Origin: Branchipolynoe longqiensis
Taxonomy: Eukaryota > Annelida > Polychaeta > Phyllodocida > Polynoidae
Assembly: GCA_030323885.1 (NCBI GenBank)
Contig: CM059188.1
Location: 115,967,430 to 116,031,429, forward strand
Reading direction: 5' to 3'
DNA: 64,000 nucleotides
Shown: one piece after another, positions 54,467 to 64,000 of the stretch
How positions within the stretch are numbered: the stretch's first letter is position 1
How the letters are laid out: each line of letters starts with the position of its first letter
The notes under the pieces: model-generated
Database searches by the model: none
Seen by the model: the letters and a program-made list of their open reading frames with translations, nothing else
What the model was told of the DNA's origin: nothing
Position numbers and translations under genes: made by a program

Positions 54467-54617
54467 CAGACGGGATGGCCGAATGAGTTAGAGCGTCCGT
54501 CTCCCGTGTTTGGTAGATCGTGGGTTCGAACCCTGGTCGAGTCAAACCAATTACTTAAAAATTTATACTTGTCGCTTCCTAGCCAGGCGCTCGGCATTAT
54601 CAGGATAGGGCAAGGAG
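54467..54617 (+). mobile_element. SINE-A head and body start only (Ser/Leu type)
   Basis: CAGACGGGATGGCCGAATGA and GGGTTCGAACCC are the best-preserved A and B boxes of this subtype in the window. It stops abruptly at GGGCAAGGAGCAG, so body and tail are missing. Confidence 0.83.
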
Positions 54618-55166
54618 CAGTGGAATGACGAAGACGAATCGTCCACGATTGAAATTTCCCCTGCTTAAATAACTAATGGACCAAAATATAATAATTCGGC
54701 CAGTCCTACATTAGATCACGTGTTGAGCAAAAACTTAAAGCTACATAGTCCGATGAAAACATCAAGTTTCCCAAACCAAAACCAAAACAATTTTATCAAG
54801 ATTTTATTGTACATATCAAACTTCGATACTGGTGCACTTATTAAACATGTGTTGGCACACAGAAGGGAATACTGAGCCAATTCAATACCATATGTTACTG
54901 CAGAAGCCTATGGGGTCAGAGTTTTGGCATGCTTGCCAAAATTAATTTGGTATGTTTGCACTTCAAATATCTCAATAGGTAGCCATTTCAAATAAATGTT
55001 ACTTCAAACTAGAGTAAGATAGATTATAATGATCAACCTATTATACTTATCTCAGAATAACCTATTATATCCCGCTAAGCCCCTTCCCTCCCCTGTTACA
55101 ACGTCCAGTGCGTAATAATTTCCCCCCCCCCCCAATAAAATCGTTCATGGTGGCCTGCCACCATGG

Positions 55167-55721
55167 GTAATTTGCGCGCGAACAAGGAGTCGGCACGGTG
55201 GCGCCCCCTGGGTTCGAATCCCGCACCCTCCCTACCGGAATTCTCGCGAACCCGCGAGACTCGTGACGTCATGCCACGCCCTTCCTCGCAAACCCCCCAG
55301 CCATGAGATTGTCACTTCCACCTCGGCAGTCCCAGGAGCAGCTCACCTCCGACTCAGCCGCCGCCCACCCCACAACAACGAACAACAACCACTAAGGGTT
55401 GAGGGGTCGACTCGAGTTACAGCATGATCCAACATTCATACGGTTTACTGAACATTGACTCTTAGACCTATCATGCTCACAACTGACCTACTTCCATGAT
55501 TGACTTTTATAACCGATACTGTACACTGACTATGTCCATCTGATACAACCTACTGGCCTACTGCCGCTATTGACTTATTACTCTTTGATGCTTTCATTTA
55601 TTGTGATTCTGATACTACCTACTTGACTTGCTGCCCGTGATGGCTTTCCTTGCAACTTGATGACTACCGTGTTTGAATAAAAGCCATTTCATAAGAGCTC
55701 CTTGTTCGCGTCGAAAATTAC
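55167..55721. mobile_element. 555-bp element with CGCGAACAAGGAG inverted ends
   Basis: GTAATTTGCGCGCGAACAAG on the left and CTTGTTCGCGTCGAAAATTA on the right are inverted copies. Interior has GGGTTCGAATCCCGC (tRNA-like B box) and, at 55675, AATAAAAG. Confidence 0.72.
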
Positions 55722-55954
55722 AGACCCCCATTCCATTCATCAAATCATACAATACCAAGAACTAACAATTACTAATTAAATGACAGTATTGCAAAATTAG
55801 CATCATACAAATTGCCAACTAGTGTTCCTGTCACCATCATACCATATCCTTCAGTATATAACGACTAACATTTGTGGACAAATCAGTGTAGGTAGTTGCT
55901 GGATACCAGCGTATTAATTGTGATTGGATCCACTGATTTGGATATATACTCTGC

Positions 55955-56735
55955 ATGTTTTTGAAAATAGATATATATATTTTTTTATATATTTCTTCTG
56001 AAAAGAGAAAAGGAGAAAGGGAAAGGGGGGAAGGGGAAAAAAAAAAGGGAAAAAGGGAAAAGTGTTAAGGACAATTCTAAACCCATGTAACACATATTCA
56101 CTGAATACACGATACTTTTATTAGACTGAATTTGTACACAGTTACTACTACAACTGATATTTCATTTATAAAATGTATGGTACTTTTGGAAACAAACAGG
56201 ATTTGCATGTAGTCACTATTACAACTGAGAGTAGTTTCATTTATGCACGATACTCCTATTATACTGGATTTGTACTACAGCTGATACTTCATTTATAACA
56301 TGTATAATACTTTTAGTAACAAAGAGGATTTGCATGCAGTCACTGTGTATTTGGGAAATAGGTATATATATTTTTAGATATTTCTTTTAAAAAGAAAAAG
56401 GAAAAAGTGTTTAAAGACAATTCTAAACCCATGTAATACATATTCACTGAATGCATGATACTTTTATTGGACTGTATTTGTACATGGTTACTACTACAGC
56501 TGATGTTTCATTTATAAAATGTATGGTACTTTTGGTAACAAACAGGATTTGCATGCAGTCACTATTACAACTGATAGTAGTTTCATTTATGCACGATACC
56601 TCTATTGGACTGGATGTGTACACAGTTACTACTACAGCTGATACTTCATTATAAAATGTATAATACTTTTAGTAACAAAACAGGATTTGCATGCAGTCAC
56701 CATTACAACTGATGGTAGTATCATTTATGTATTAA
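55955..56735 (+). repeat. About 346-bp tandem repeat with an internal 135-bp sub-repeat
   Basis: ACAATTCTAAACCCATGTAA occurs at 56071 and 56417. Sub-repeats with GATACTTTTATTRGACTG and AACAGGATTTGCATGCAGTC lie within each unit. Confidence 0.85.
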
Positions 56736-57049
56736 GGAGTTGTACTGTACGGCCGGAAGACCAGTGCTCTGGCGCTGACAAGAGATATTATTCGATGAAT
56801 AAATACTTGAAGAAAAAAAGAAAAAAGTGACAGAAACTCAAATCATCGGACTATGAAACTTTGAATCAGGTATTGGTTAGCAGTCCTACCTGAGCTAACA
56901 AGGGTTCAGGTAGTAGACGTCAGTTGTCCATCGTAGATTGCTTACAAACAAGACTAGCTTCACGATTGAGACCGCTTTGAAATTGATCCACGAAAGACGC
57001 GGCTGATAACTGAACAGAAGGAAGACCATATTAAATGTTTTTGTAACAG

Positions 57050-57375
57050 TTTGGTTGGTTGGTTGTTGAAGTTTTACGTCTTGGCAACATCTAAGGTCAT
57101 ATCACAACAGGCACCGACTTCTGACAGTGTGCACTAATGGCGTCTACAGTGCTGCCCCACCGGGAAATCAGGCCACTGACACCATGACCCGATATCCCAC
57201 TCAGTCACATAATCCTGACACTGAGCCAACCAGTCCTTGCCCTATCCTATTAATGTCGAGCACCAGGCTAGGAAGCGACAACTATCAATTTTGTATGTCA
57301 TTGATTTGACTCAACCTGAAATTGAACTCCCAACCTTCTGCACGGGAAGCCTGCGATCTGCGGATTTGGCCAGCA
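57050..57375 (-). mobile_element. SINE-A copy
   Basis: Complete, head degenerate. Confidence 0.87.
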
Positions 57376-57506
57376 CAGATTGGAGCATTGTAAAGGAAAC
57401 ACCACAAGATGGCGTTGCTTGAGTGTGCTGCCTGCTCTACTTGTTCTACTTGCTCTACCCACTCCACATTAACAGCCATGTAGTGGGCAGGCACTCTGCT
57501 GATGAC

Positions 57507-57810
57507 CCGGCGCGGTGGCCGAATCGGTAGAGCGCAGGCCTCCCCTGCGGAAGGTCGGGAGTTCGGTTCCCGGTAGAGTCAAACCAGTTACTTTAAAATG
57601 GATACTTGACCCTTCCTGGCTTGGCACTCGGCATTATTAATATTAGGCTAGGGCAAGGACTGGTTAGCTCAGTGTCAGGATAATGGGACTGAGTGCGATA
57701 AGTAGGGCATCACTATAAAGTCACCATGAGTGCGCACTGTCACAAGTCGGTGCCCATCCTGATACGTCCGTAGATGTTGCCATGGCATAAAATTCCAACA
57801 ACAACCAACT
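57507..57810 (+). mobile_element. SINE-A copy, canonical head
   Basis: GGCGCGGTGGCCGAATCGGT and GGGAGTTCGGTTCCC are intact A and B boxes. The body has a 40-bp gap. Confidence 0.9.
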
Positions 57811-58139
57811 CCGCTAGTGAAGCTTCAGCAAAGACAAACCACAGAATCTAAACCCAACTATAAACATTGCCTCAACACACTTTGCTTACAACCTACTAAA
57901 TTAAAAAGGTGCAAACAAAAACTAGAAACGACAGGACCGTACATAAGTCAAAGAAACTGCACAGTTTATATGTGCAGATAAGCAAAGCTAGAAATTCCTG
58001 ACGTCAGGAAAAAAAACCACCATCTATTAGGATGTATTTAAGTGGATCTAAGAATGAGGCATGTGTTAATTAAATGCAAGGCAAACATAAAACTGCGAAT
58101 GTACATTACTCAAGTAATTGTGGCACCCGCACCGGCAAA

Positions 58140-58160
58140 CACACACACACACACACACAC
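58140..58160 (+). repeat. (CA)n microsatellite
   Basis: About ten CA units; a second run lies at 58541-58563. Confidence 0.95.
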
Positions 58161-58197
58161 AGTACGTAGCATTCAAGACGAGCACAAAGAAAAAAGA

Positions 58198-58317
58198 TTG
58201 TTTTATTTGATTGGTGGTTGCTTCACACTGTGTCGGCAGCATAGGCCATATTCACGGCAAGAAATGTTTGTTTTTTGTTCAAACCATCGCTTTTACATGT
58301 AAAAGCAGACAATCAAT
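58198..58317 (+). mobile_element. SINE-B copy
   Basis: TTGATTGGTGGTTGCTTCAC to TTTTACATGTAAAAGCAGAC. A V-SINE begins immediately after, at 58322. Confidence 0.75.
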
Positions 58318-58321
58318 TATT

Positions 58322-58535
58322 GTTTTATTTAACGATACCTCTAGAGCACATTGATTTTCTTATCATCGGCTATTGGTCGTCAAACATGGTCATTCTGACT
58401 ATATTTATTTGGAGGAAACCTGCTACCACCAGATCAGCTACTCTTTCCGATAAGCAGCAAGGGGTCTTTTATATGCACTTTCCCACAGACAGGACAGCAC
58501 ATACCACACCCTTTGACGAACAGTTGTGGACAACT
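58322..58535 (-). mobile_element. V-SINE-like element, head replaced by (CA)n
   Basis: 3' end TTGTTTTATTTAACGA to GAACAGTTGTGGACAACTGG. Confidence 0.82.
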
Positions 58536-58671
58536 GGTTACACACACACACACACACACACACAGGGGAAAACTATGTAGCATTCAAGACGAGTGTAAAG
58601 AAGCAAAGGAGACCCCCAGGGCAGGGTCACCAAGTACACGAGCTGTGCCCGTCACTAGCCCCGTAACTATG

Positions 58672-58735
58672 CTTGTTGTTGCTTTACGTCATAGCAACAT
58701 CTAAGGTCATATCTGGACGGGCACCGACTTGTTTG
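58672..58735 (-). mobile_element. SINE-A tail fragment
   Basis: Last 60 bp only. Confidence 0.78.
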
Positions 58736-58794
58736 TTTGTTTGTTTGTTTAACGACCCCACCAAATAAAGAAGTGTGCACTGGCCTGTGTTGTT

Positions 58795-59105
58795 CAGTTG
58801 ACTGTTGGAATTTTACGTCCGGGCAACATCTAAGATCATTTCAGGAGGGGTACCGACTTGTGACAGTGCATACTCATGGCAACTTTAGAGTGCTGCCCCA
58901 CTGGGAAACTAGGGTGCTGGCACCATGACCTGATATCCCACTCAGTCACAATATCCTGACACTGAGCTAACCAGTCCCTGCCCTATCCTCTTAATGCCGA
59001 GCACCAGGCGACAAGTATAAATTTTAAAGTCATTGGTTTGACTCGACTGGGAACCGAACTCCCGACCTTCCGCACGCGAAGCCCGTGCTCTACCGCACCG
59101 GGTCT
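58795..59105 (-). mobile_element. SINE-A copy
   Basis: Complete; head slightly shortened. Confidence 0.87.
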
Positions 59106-59324
59106 AGCCCCGTATCACACTTGTTTGAATGAGAACTTGACAGCTGGGAAAAAAAATGTATGAGACCAAAGATATTAAACAGGAAAAAGAAAGCAACAAC
59201 AATGGAACAATTAAAAAAGAACTCGAAGCAAGGACAAAAACAACTTAGTTTCTATTCATTTGAATGTGGTGTTGAGACTTGGTTTTATAGCCCCGGGAGC
59301 CTGTCACGGAGCCGAGTCTAATGA

Positions 59325-59650
59325 AACGGGGCTCGGTGGCCTAATCGGTAGAGCGTGGGCCTCGCGTGTGGAAGGTTGGGAGTTTGCTTCCCAGTCGAGT
59401 CAAACCGATGACTTTAAAATTGGTACTTGTCGCTTCCTAGCCTGGCGCTCGGCATTAATAGGATAGGGCAAGGACTGGTTAGCTCAGTGTCAGGATAATG
59501 TGACTGAGTGGGACATCGAGTCATGGTGTCGGCGGCCTGATTTCCCAGTGGGGCAGCATTATAAAGTCGCCATGAGTGCGCACTGTCACAAGTCGGTACC
59601 TGTCATGATGACCTTCGATGTTGCTAGGGCATAAAACAACAACAAACTAA
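59325..59650 (+). mobile_element. SINE-A copy, canonical head
   Basis: GGCTCGGTGGCCTAATCGGT, complete to ACAACAACAAACT. Confidence 0.9.
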
Positions 59651-59797
59651 TGAAAACAACCTAACGCTAACATCACATTGTGGGCTTAATTGTGAAGGCC
59701 AACAACCAACACACCAATCGGATCCAATTTAAAAAACAAAAAAAGGCTTATGCATAAAACAAAACAAGTTTCGTCCAGCCACGCTTCAACAAAGGCG

Positions 59798-60450
59798 ACC
59801 AGACGGAATGGCCGAATGAGTTGAGCGTCCGTCTCCCGTTTTGGTGGATCGTGGGATTCGAACCCACGGGTTCGAACTCTGGTCGAGTCAATCCAATGAC
59901 TTAACAATTAATATCTATCTCTTCCTAGCCAGGCGCTTGGTATAACTAGGATAGGGTAAGGGATGGTTCGGCTCTGTCAGAATTAACTTTTTTTTTGTTT
60001 AATTGAGGCTGTATTTATACTGTCCATAGCATATAACTTAGCCCGGGTACCCAGGCTTGTTTTCAATGCTGGCCAGTTGTAGTGTTGGTGTTATCTTACC
60101 ACGCAGTAGCTGCTGATAAGGTATTTGATTGCCTGCGTTTCAGTAGCAGATAGATAATTGGTTGGTATGGTTAGTAGCATATATGTATTATTTTATTTTG
60201 TTCTACTCTTATTACTAGACTAGCCTACTCCTATCTACACATCATAGGCTTGTACGTAGCTGTGTGGTGTGTTATCTGGCTGAGGATAATGTGACGAGTG
60301 GGATATCAGGTCATGTTGCTGGCGGCTTAGTCTCCAAGTGGGGCAGCACTATAAAGGTTGCCATGAGTGTGCACTTTCACAAGTGGGTACCCATCCTGAT
60401 ATTACTTTAGATGTTGGCAGGATGTAAAATTCCAACAATCAATCAATCAA
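59798..60450 (+). mobile_element. SINE-A (Ser/Leu head) split by R7
   Basis: Head and body start 59798-59980; body end and tail 60284-60450. The R7 copy between them (59985-60283) has its T tract on the left, so it is inserted antisense to the SINE. Confidence 0.88.
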
Positions 60451-60593
60451 TTAATCAATCAACACAGGCCAGTGTAGAGCAGCCGGTGTTTGCTGGTGGA
60501 GGCACTGTTATTATTTAGATGTACAGCGGCATGGTCCCCAGCAGCCATGTCTGGGACATCCACGTGATCAGCTCACCCCCACAGCGAAAACAG

Positions 60594-61302
60594 GGCCATA
60601 TGCAGGAGTCGGTGTTACCAAGCCAAAACGCATTTAGACGGGATTTCTGGTTTAGTGCCGAAAAGTCGGTATGCACCAATCTGTGATAGGCCTAACACCA
60701 CAAGCTTAAACTAGGTTAACCTAAACCAGAAATATTTGTGGTTTAAGGTTGGTGTTAGGTATCGATTAGGCCCAAATCTATTCAATGCTATCATATTTAA
60801 CAGAATTACATATGCAATAAGTGAAATTTCATGAAATTAACCCTAAATTCGAACCAATATTAATGCTGCCACCGCAATGGCGGCGATATTAATATCTTCG
60901 ACCCGACGAATGCAAGCAACCGCCACCGCCAGTATGGAAAGCGACGTCGATGTGGCGGCGGCGATTTGTTTACTTTCAATTCGTCGATTCGAACATATTA
61001 ATATCGCCGCCGTTGCGGTGGCAGCGTTAATCTCGCTTCGATTTTAGGGTTAATTTAATCAAATTTCACTATTTGACTATGTAACTTTGTTAAATATGAC
61101 AGCATTTAATACATTTGAGCCTAATATATGCCTACAAACGCAGAGGGATTTCCCAAATCTATAAATAAATTCACGTTTAGCTATAATGAAAGTGTTACGC
61201 GCTCCTGCATATGGCTTGACCGCATTCCCCGGCTCGGAGATAGCTAAACGGTAACAGGCTCTAACACCAAACCATGCTAATACTGACTCCTGCATACGGC
61301 CC
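60594..61302. mobile_element. MITE with GGCCATATGC / GCATACGGCCC ends
   Basis: 709 bp homologue of 51737-52707, with diverged termini (GCAGGAGTCGG instead of GCACCAATCGG). CAG flanks both ends, and the right CAG is shared with the next element. Confidence 0.85.
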
Positions 61303-61305
61303 CAG

Positions 61306-61578
61306 GGCCGCGTTCTGAATGCACCTCGGAGAAATTTCGGACATTGCGCTAGTCTGAACGGAATATAGCTGTTGGTCACCTCGAAAATGGCTGCCCTTAT
61401 GGGGGGGGCCGGCCATTTGCAATTGAAAAGAACAGCTCTGATTGGCTGAAACCACTGAAACGTGCAGCCATTTTGGAGGCGCTTTTTACCTCCTAAATGA
61501 AAACCGAGACCTCTCCAAGGCGACTGAGGCGTACCCTGAACGCAAATAGGCCCAAAATGCGTCGCGGAGCCAGTGTCC
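61306..61578. mobile_element. GGCC-ended MITE, right end eroded
   Basis: GGCCGCGTTCTGAATGCACC directly follows CAG at 61303-61305. The interior matches 11183-11495 (GCCATTTGCAATTG, GATTGGCTGAAAC). Confidence 0.82.
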
Positions 61579-61589
61579 AGTCAGCTACA

Positions 61590-61840
61590 ACCCCAGGCAC
61601 ACTACAGCTTGCCACCACTTTGGACCAAAGAACCCACAGTCACTGACAAACTCCTTGTATCGTCGCCTTCTGGGCGACCATTGTGGTCGCAAGTTGGATT
61701 TTAGGGCAGTAGCTGCAACCTCCTTGTGGTCGCAAGGAGGTCGACGATCACCGAGGACCATTTTGTGACTATTTTGCGACCTCTTTGCAACCATCCTTCT
61801 TTGTGGTCGCAAGCAGTAGTGTGACTGGGCTATTATTACA
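61590..61840. mobile_element. MITE with CCCAGGCACAC / GTGTGACTGGG ends
   Basis: Family of 32515-32778. Confidence 0.8.
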
Positions 61841-61919
61841 TGAGGCTGCATGCCGTTGTCTGACCTGGACATGTACATGGATGGGTGGTGGGTGTGGGTG
61901 GTGGCAGCGTTGAGTCTAA

Positions 61920-62514
61920 AGCCGTGTTCACATGGGCGATGTAAATCGATTCGTAGAAAGCGACTTGTATAGTTCGGGTTACATTTCCCGTGTGAACGGA
62001 CGTCTGAGGCGGATTAAGGCTGAATCGATTCGCGTGATGCGGATACTGTAAACCACCTAACGAGGTAGTTTACGTGAGGCGATTTCTGTGATTCGATTTA
62101 TTTTGCCCGTGTGGACGCACTGAGGCGGATTAAGCACCTCAGACGCATGCGCAGTCGATACCTTAGTTTGTTGACTTTCTGGTCGATCAAAAGCGCATAT
62201 TATATAATTTAGTCTATGAAGCCGCTAGCTGGGAACAGATATTTTTTAAATCATTTATTTTAATATTTTCACTGCCCAGCAGAAGTTTTGACTATTCCAA
62301 ACCAATACGGTTCAGTCCATACATATCTAGGTCGAACCCACATTCTCTAGTGCCGACATCGACAAACCCAAACTGGCGCTGGTTAGTATCGACTTGCTCA
62401 TGCGCAGATTTTGATTTCCGGCCCAAGTACTGCCCGTGTGAACGGGCCGCTAATTCGCCTCACCTGATTCGATTTGTCTGATTCGCCTCACATTTTTCCC
62501 GTGTGAACACGGCT
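61920..62514. mobile_element. MITE with AGCCGTGTTCACA ends and TAA duplication
   Basis: 595 bp; TAA at 61917-61919 and 62515-62517. Homologous to 49046-49643, including the non-repetitive core (GTCGAACCCACATTCTCTAG). Confidence 0.92.
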
Positions 62515-62589
62515 TAAATGTGCGTGTGGACTACACCTCATAGCTCTCACTGCCGGTCAGTGGAAAGTGTGACCCTTTATTAGCATGAT

Positions 62590-62928
62590 CGGTTGGTTGT
62601 TGGAGTTTTACATCCTGGCAACATCTAAGGTCATATCAGTACGGGTACTGACTTGTGACGGTAGACACTCATGGCGACTTCATAGTGCTGCCCCACTGGA
62701 AAATCAGGCTGCCAGCACCGTGACCTGATATCCCACTCCGCCATATTATCCCAACACTGAGCCAACCAGTCCTTGCCCTATCCTAATAATGACAAGCACC
62801 AGGCTAGGAAGCGACAAGTATAAATCATTTGTTTGACTTTACCAGGGTTCGAACCCGTGGGTTTGAATCCCATTATCTACCTAAACGGGAGAGGATGTCC
62901 AACTCATTCTGCCATCCAGTCTGGTCGT
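62590..62928 (-). mobile_element. SINE-A copy with Ser/Leu-type head
   Basis: Complete. Confidence 0.87.
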
Positions 62929-63146
62929 GTTAACGTCTTCAGCTTCAGGACGTTTCGTCAGCGCGTACGGAGCCAACTCACCGTTCCTCCCATCGACAAG
63001 GTTTCGGGCGCGCGTCGAGGTGAATGGAACTCAGTGAATAAATAAGCATTGTTCAACTGGACAACACATGACCTACGTTGTGCCACGAGGACAATGAGTA
63101 CTTGGCTGCGACTCTCCCGGGCCTATGAGTCCGTGAACCAGATGAG

Positions 63147-63475
63147 ATGCCCGAGTGAGTTGAGCATCCGTCTCGGGTTTTGGTAGATCATGGGATTCGA
63201 ACCTTGGTCGAGACAACCCAATGATTTAAAAAAGTTATACTTGTCACGTCCTAGCCAGGCAGGCACTCGGCATTTTGAGGATAGGGCAAGGACTGGTTGG
63301 CTCAGTGTCAGGATAATGTGACTGAGTGAGATACCATAGTGCTGGTGGCTTGGTCTCCCAGTGGGGCAGCATTATAAAGTCACCATGGGTACGCACTGTC
63401 ACAAGTCGGTACCCATCCTGATATGACCTTAAATGTTGCCAGGATGTAAAACTTCAACAACCAACCAAGCAGATC
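63147..63475 (+). mobile_element. SINE-A copy with Ser/Leu-type head
   Basis: GATGAGATGCCCGAGTGAGT to CAACAACCAACCAAGC; B box GGGATTCGAACC. Confidence 0.88.
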
Positions 63476-63569
63476 GTCCGTGCCGCTAATACTCAACCCA
63501 GCCCAACCTTGTATAGGACAACCTGTAGCTATCCGCAGCTAGGAGGGCTTTGGTTAATTAAGTCAAGCC

Positions 63570-64000
63570 GTATGCACCAATGTCCAAGCCGGGGTGGGTA
63601 GCTAACCGTGAAGTTATTTATAGATTTGGGGATTCCCTCGATTCGATAATATGAATAACGTCTCCAATGCGGCGGAGGTGTTAATATCAGTTCGAATTTA
63701 GGGTTAAATTGATCAAAATATCACGTTTAGGATATGTAATTCTGTCAAATATGATAGCATTGAATAGATTTGGGCTTAATATATTGCTGCCGATTCAGCG
63801 GCGATGTGTGTTTTGTTGATATGCGACAGTATGGATATCGACGTCGAAGCAGCGGTGGCGATTTGTTTAGTTTACATTTGTCGATTCGAAAATATTAATC
63901 TCTCCGCGGATGTGGCGGCAGCGTTAATATCGGTTCAAATTTAGGGTTAATTTGATCAAATTTCACTTATTGAGTATGTAATTCTGTTAAATATGATAGC
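63570..64000. mobile_element. GCCGTATGCACCAAT MITE, cut by the window edge
   Basis: Left end AAGCCGTATGCACCAATGTC, then the family interior with two inverted blocks. The right end is outside the window. Confidence 0.8.

Larger units (their letters stand above)
55062..56826 (+). mobile_element. Retroelement with LINE-type 3' end, nested in the MITE
   Basis: It ends GGAAGACCAGTGCTCTGGCG, GATGAATAAATACTT and an A-rich tail, matching the LINE 3' ends at 25433 and 27088. It has no reverse transcriptase and contains a TIR element (55167-55721) and a tandem repeat, so it is non-autonomous or heavily rearranged. Confidence 0.7.
54743..56878. mobile_element. piggyBac-like MITE split by a retroelement
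   Basis: AGCTACATAGTCCGATG at the left, CATCGGACTATGAAACT at the right, flanks TTAA and TTGA. The MITE halves are 54743-55060 and about 56827-56878; all between is foreign. Confidence 0.88.

Overview
This is an animal (metazoan) nuclear genome window. It holds parts of one intron-rich protein gene inside a very dense mosaic of transposable elements. There are no bacterial-style operons, no CRISPR arrays and no rRNA genes. The repeats (a V-SINE-like element with a tRNA-type head, a tRNA-SINE family present in dozens of copies, and a dispersed repeat ending in an ATCA/TCAA tail) look like ones I associate with molluscs. A mollusc, or another lophotrochozoan, is therefore my best guess; this is an inference from memory, not a database hit.

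The gene is on the minus strand. Nine exons lie between 32243 (most 5') and about 12818 (most 3'). All eight junctions between them have GT..AG sites and matching phases, and together they give about 850 in-frame residues without a stop. The order is: an N-terminal region resembling the DUF4062 part of NWD1, a NACHT ATPase core (Walker A in the 17808-18198 exon, Walker B in the 14635-14793 exon), then a helical/winged-helix-like region in the long last exon. This is the architecture of NACHT and WD repeat domain-containing protein 1 (NWD1). The first coding exon(s) and the WD40 repeats were not found. They either lie outside the window, are missing, or were missed.

Layout. 1-12.8 kb: repeats only, including a 74-bp tandem array broken by two terminal-inverted-repeat elements, and several MITEs. 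12.8-32.3 kb: the NWD1-like exons, with introns holding a 53-bp minisatellite, a 67-bp satellite made of SINE tails next to a 5' splice site, tandem copies of an exon edge, a dead LINE fragment with an RNase H domain, and SINEs. 32.3-64 kb: no convincing exon; nested SINEs and MITEs, long inverted repeats, a foldback element and perfect palindromes.

Many elements can be delimited by target-site duplications: 9 bp (Mutator-like), TTAA (piggyBac-like), TA (mariner-like), TAA/TTA (PIF/Harbinger-like), CWG, and 7-8 bp (hAT-like). Several insertions have an empty-site copy in the same window, so their order can be read directly. Family labels A to D for SINEs and the MITE names are mine.
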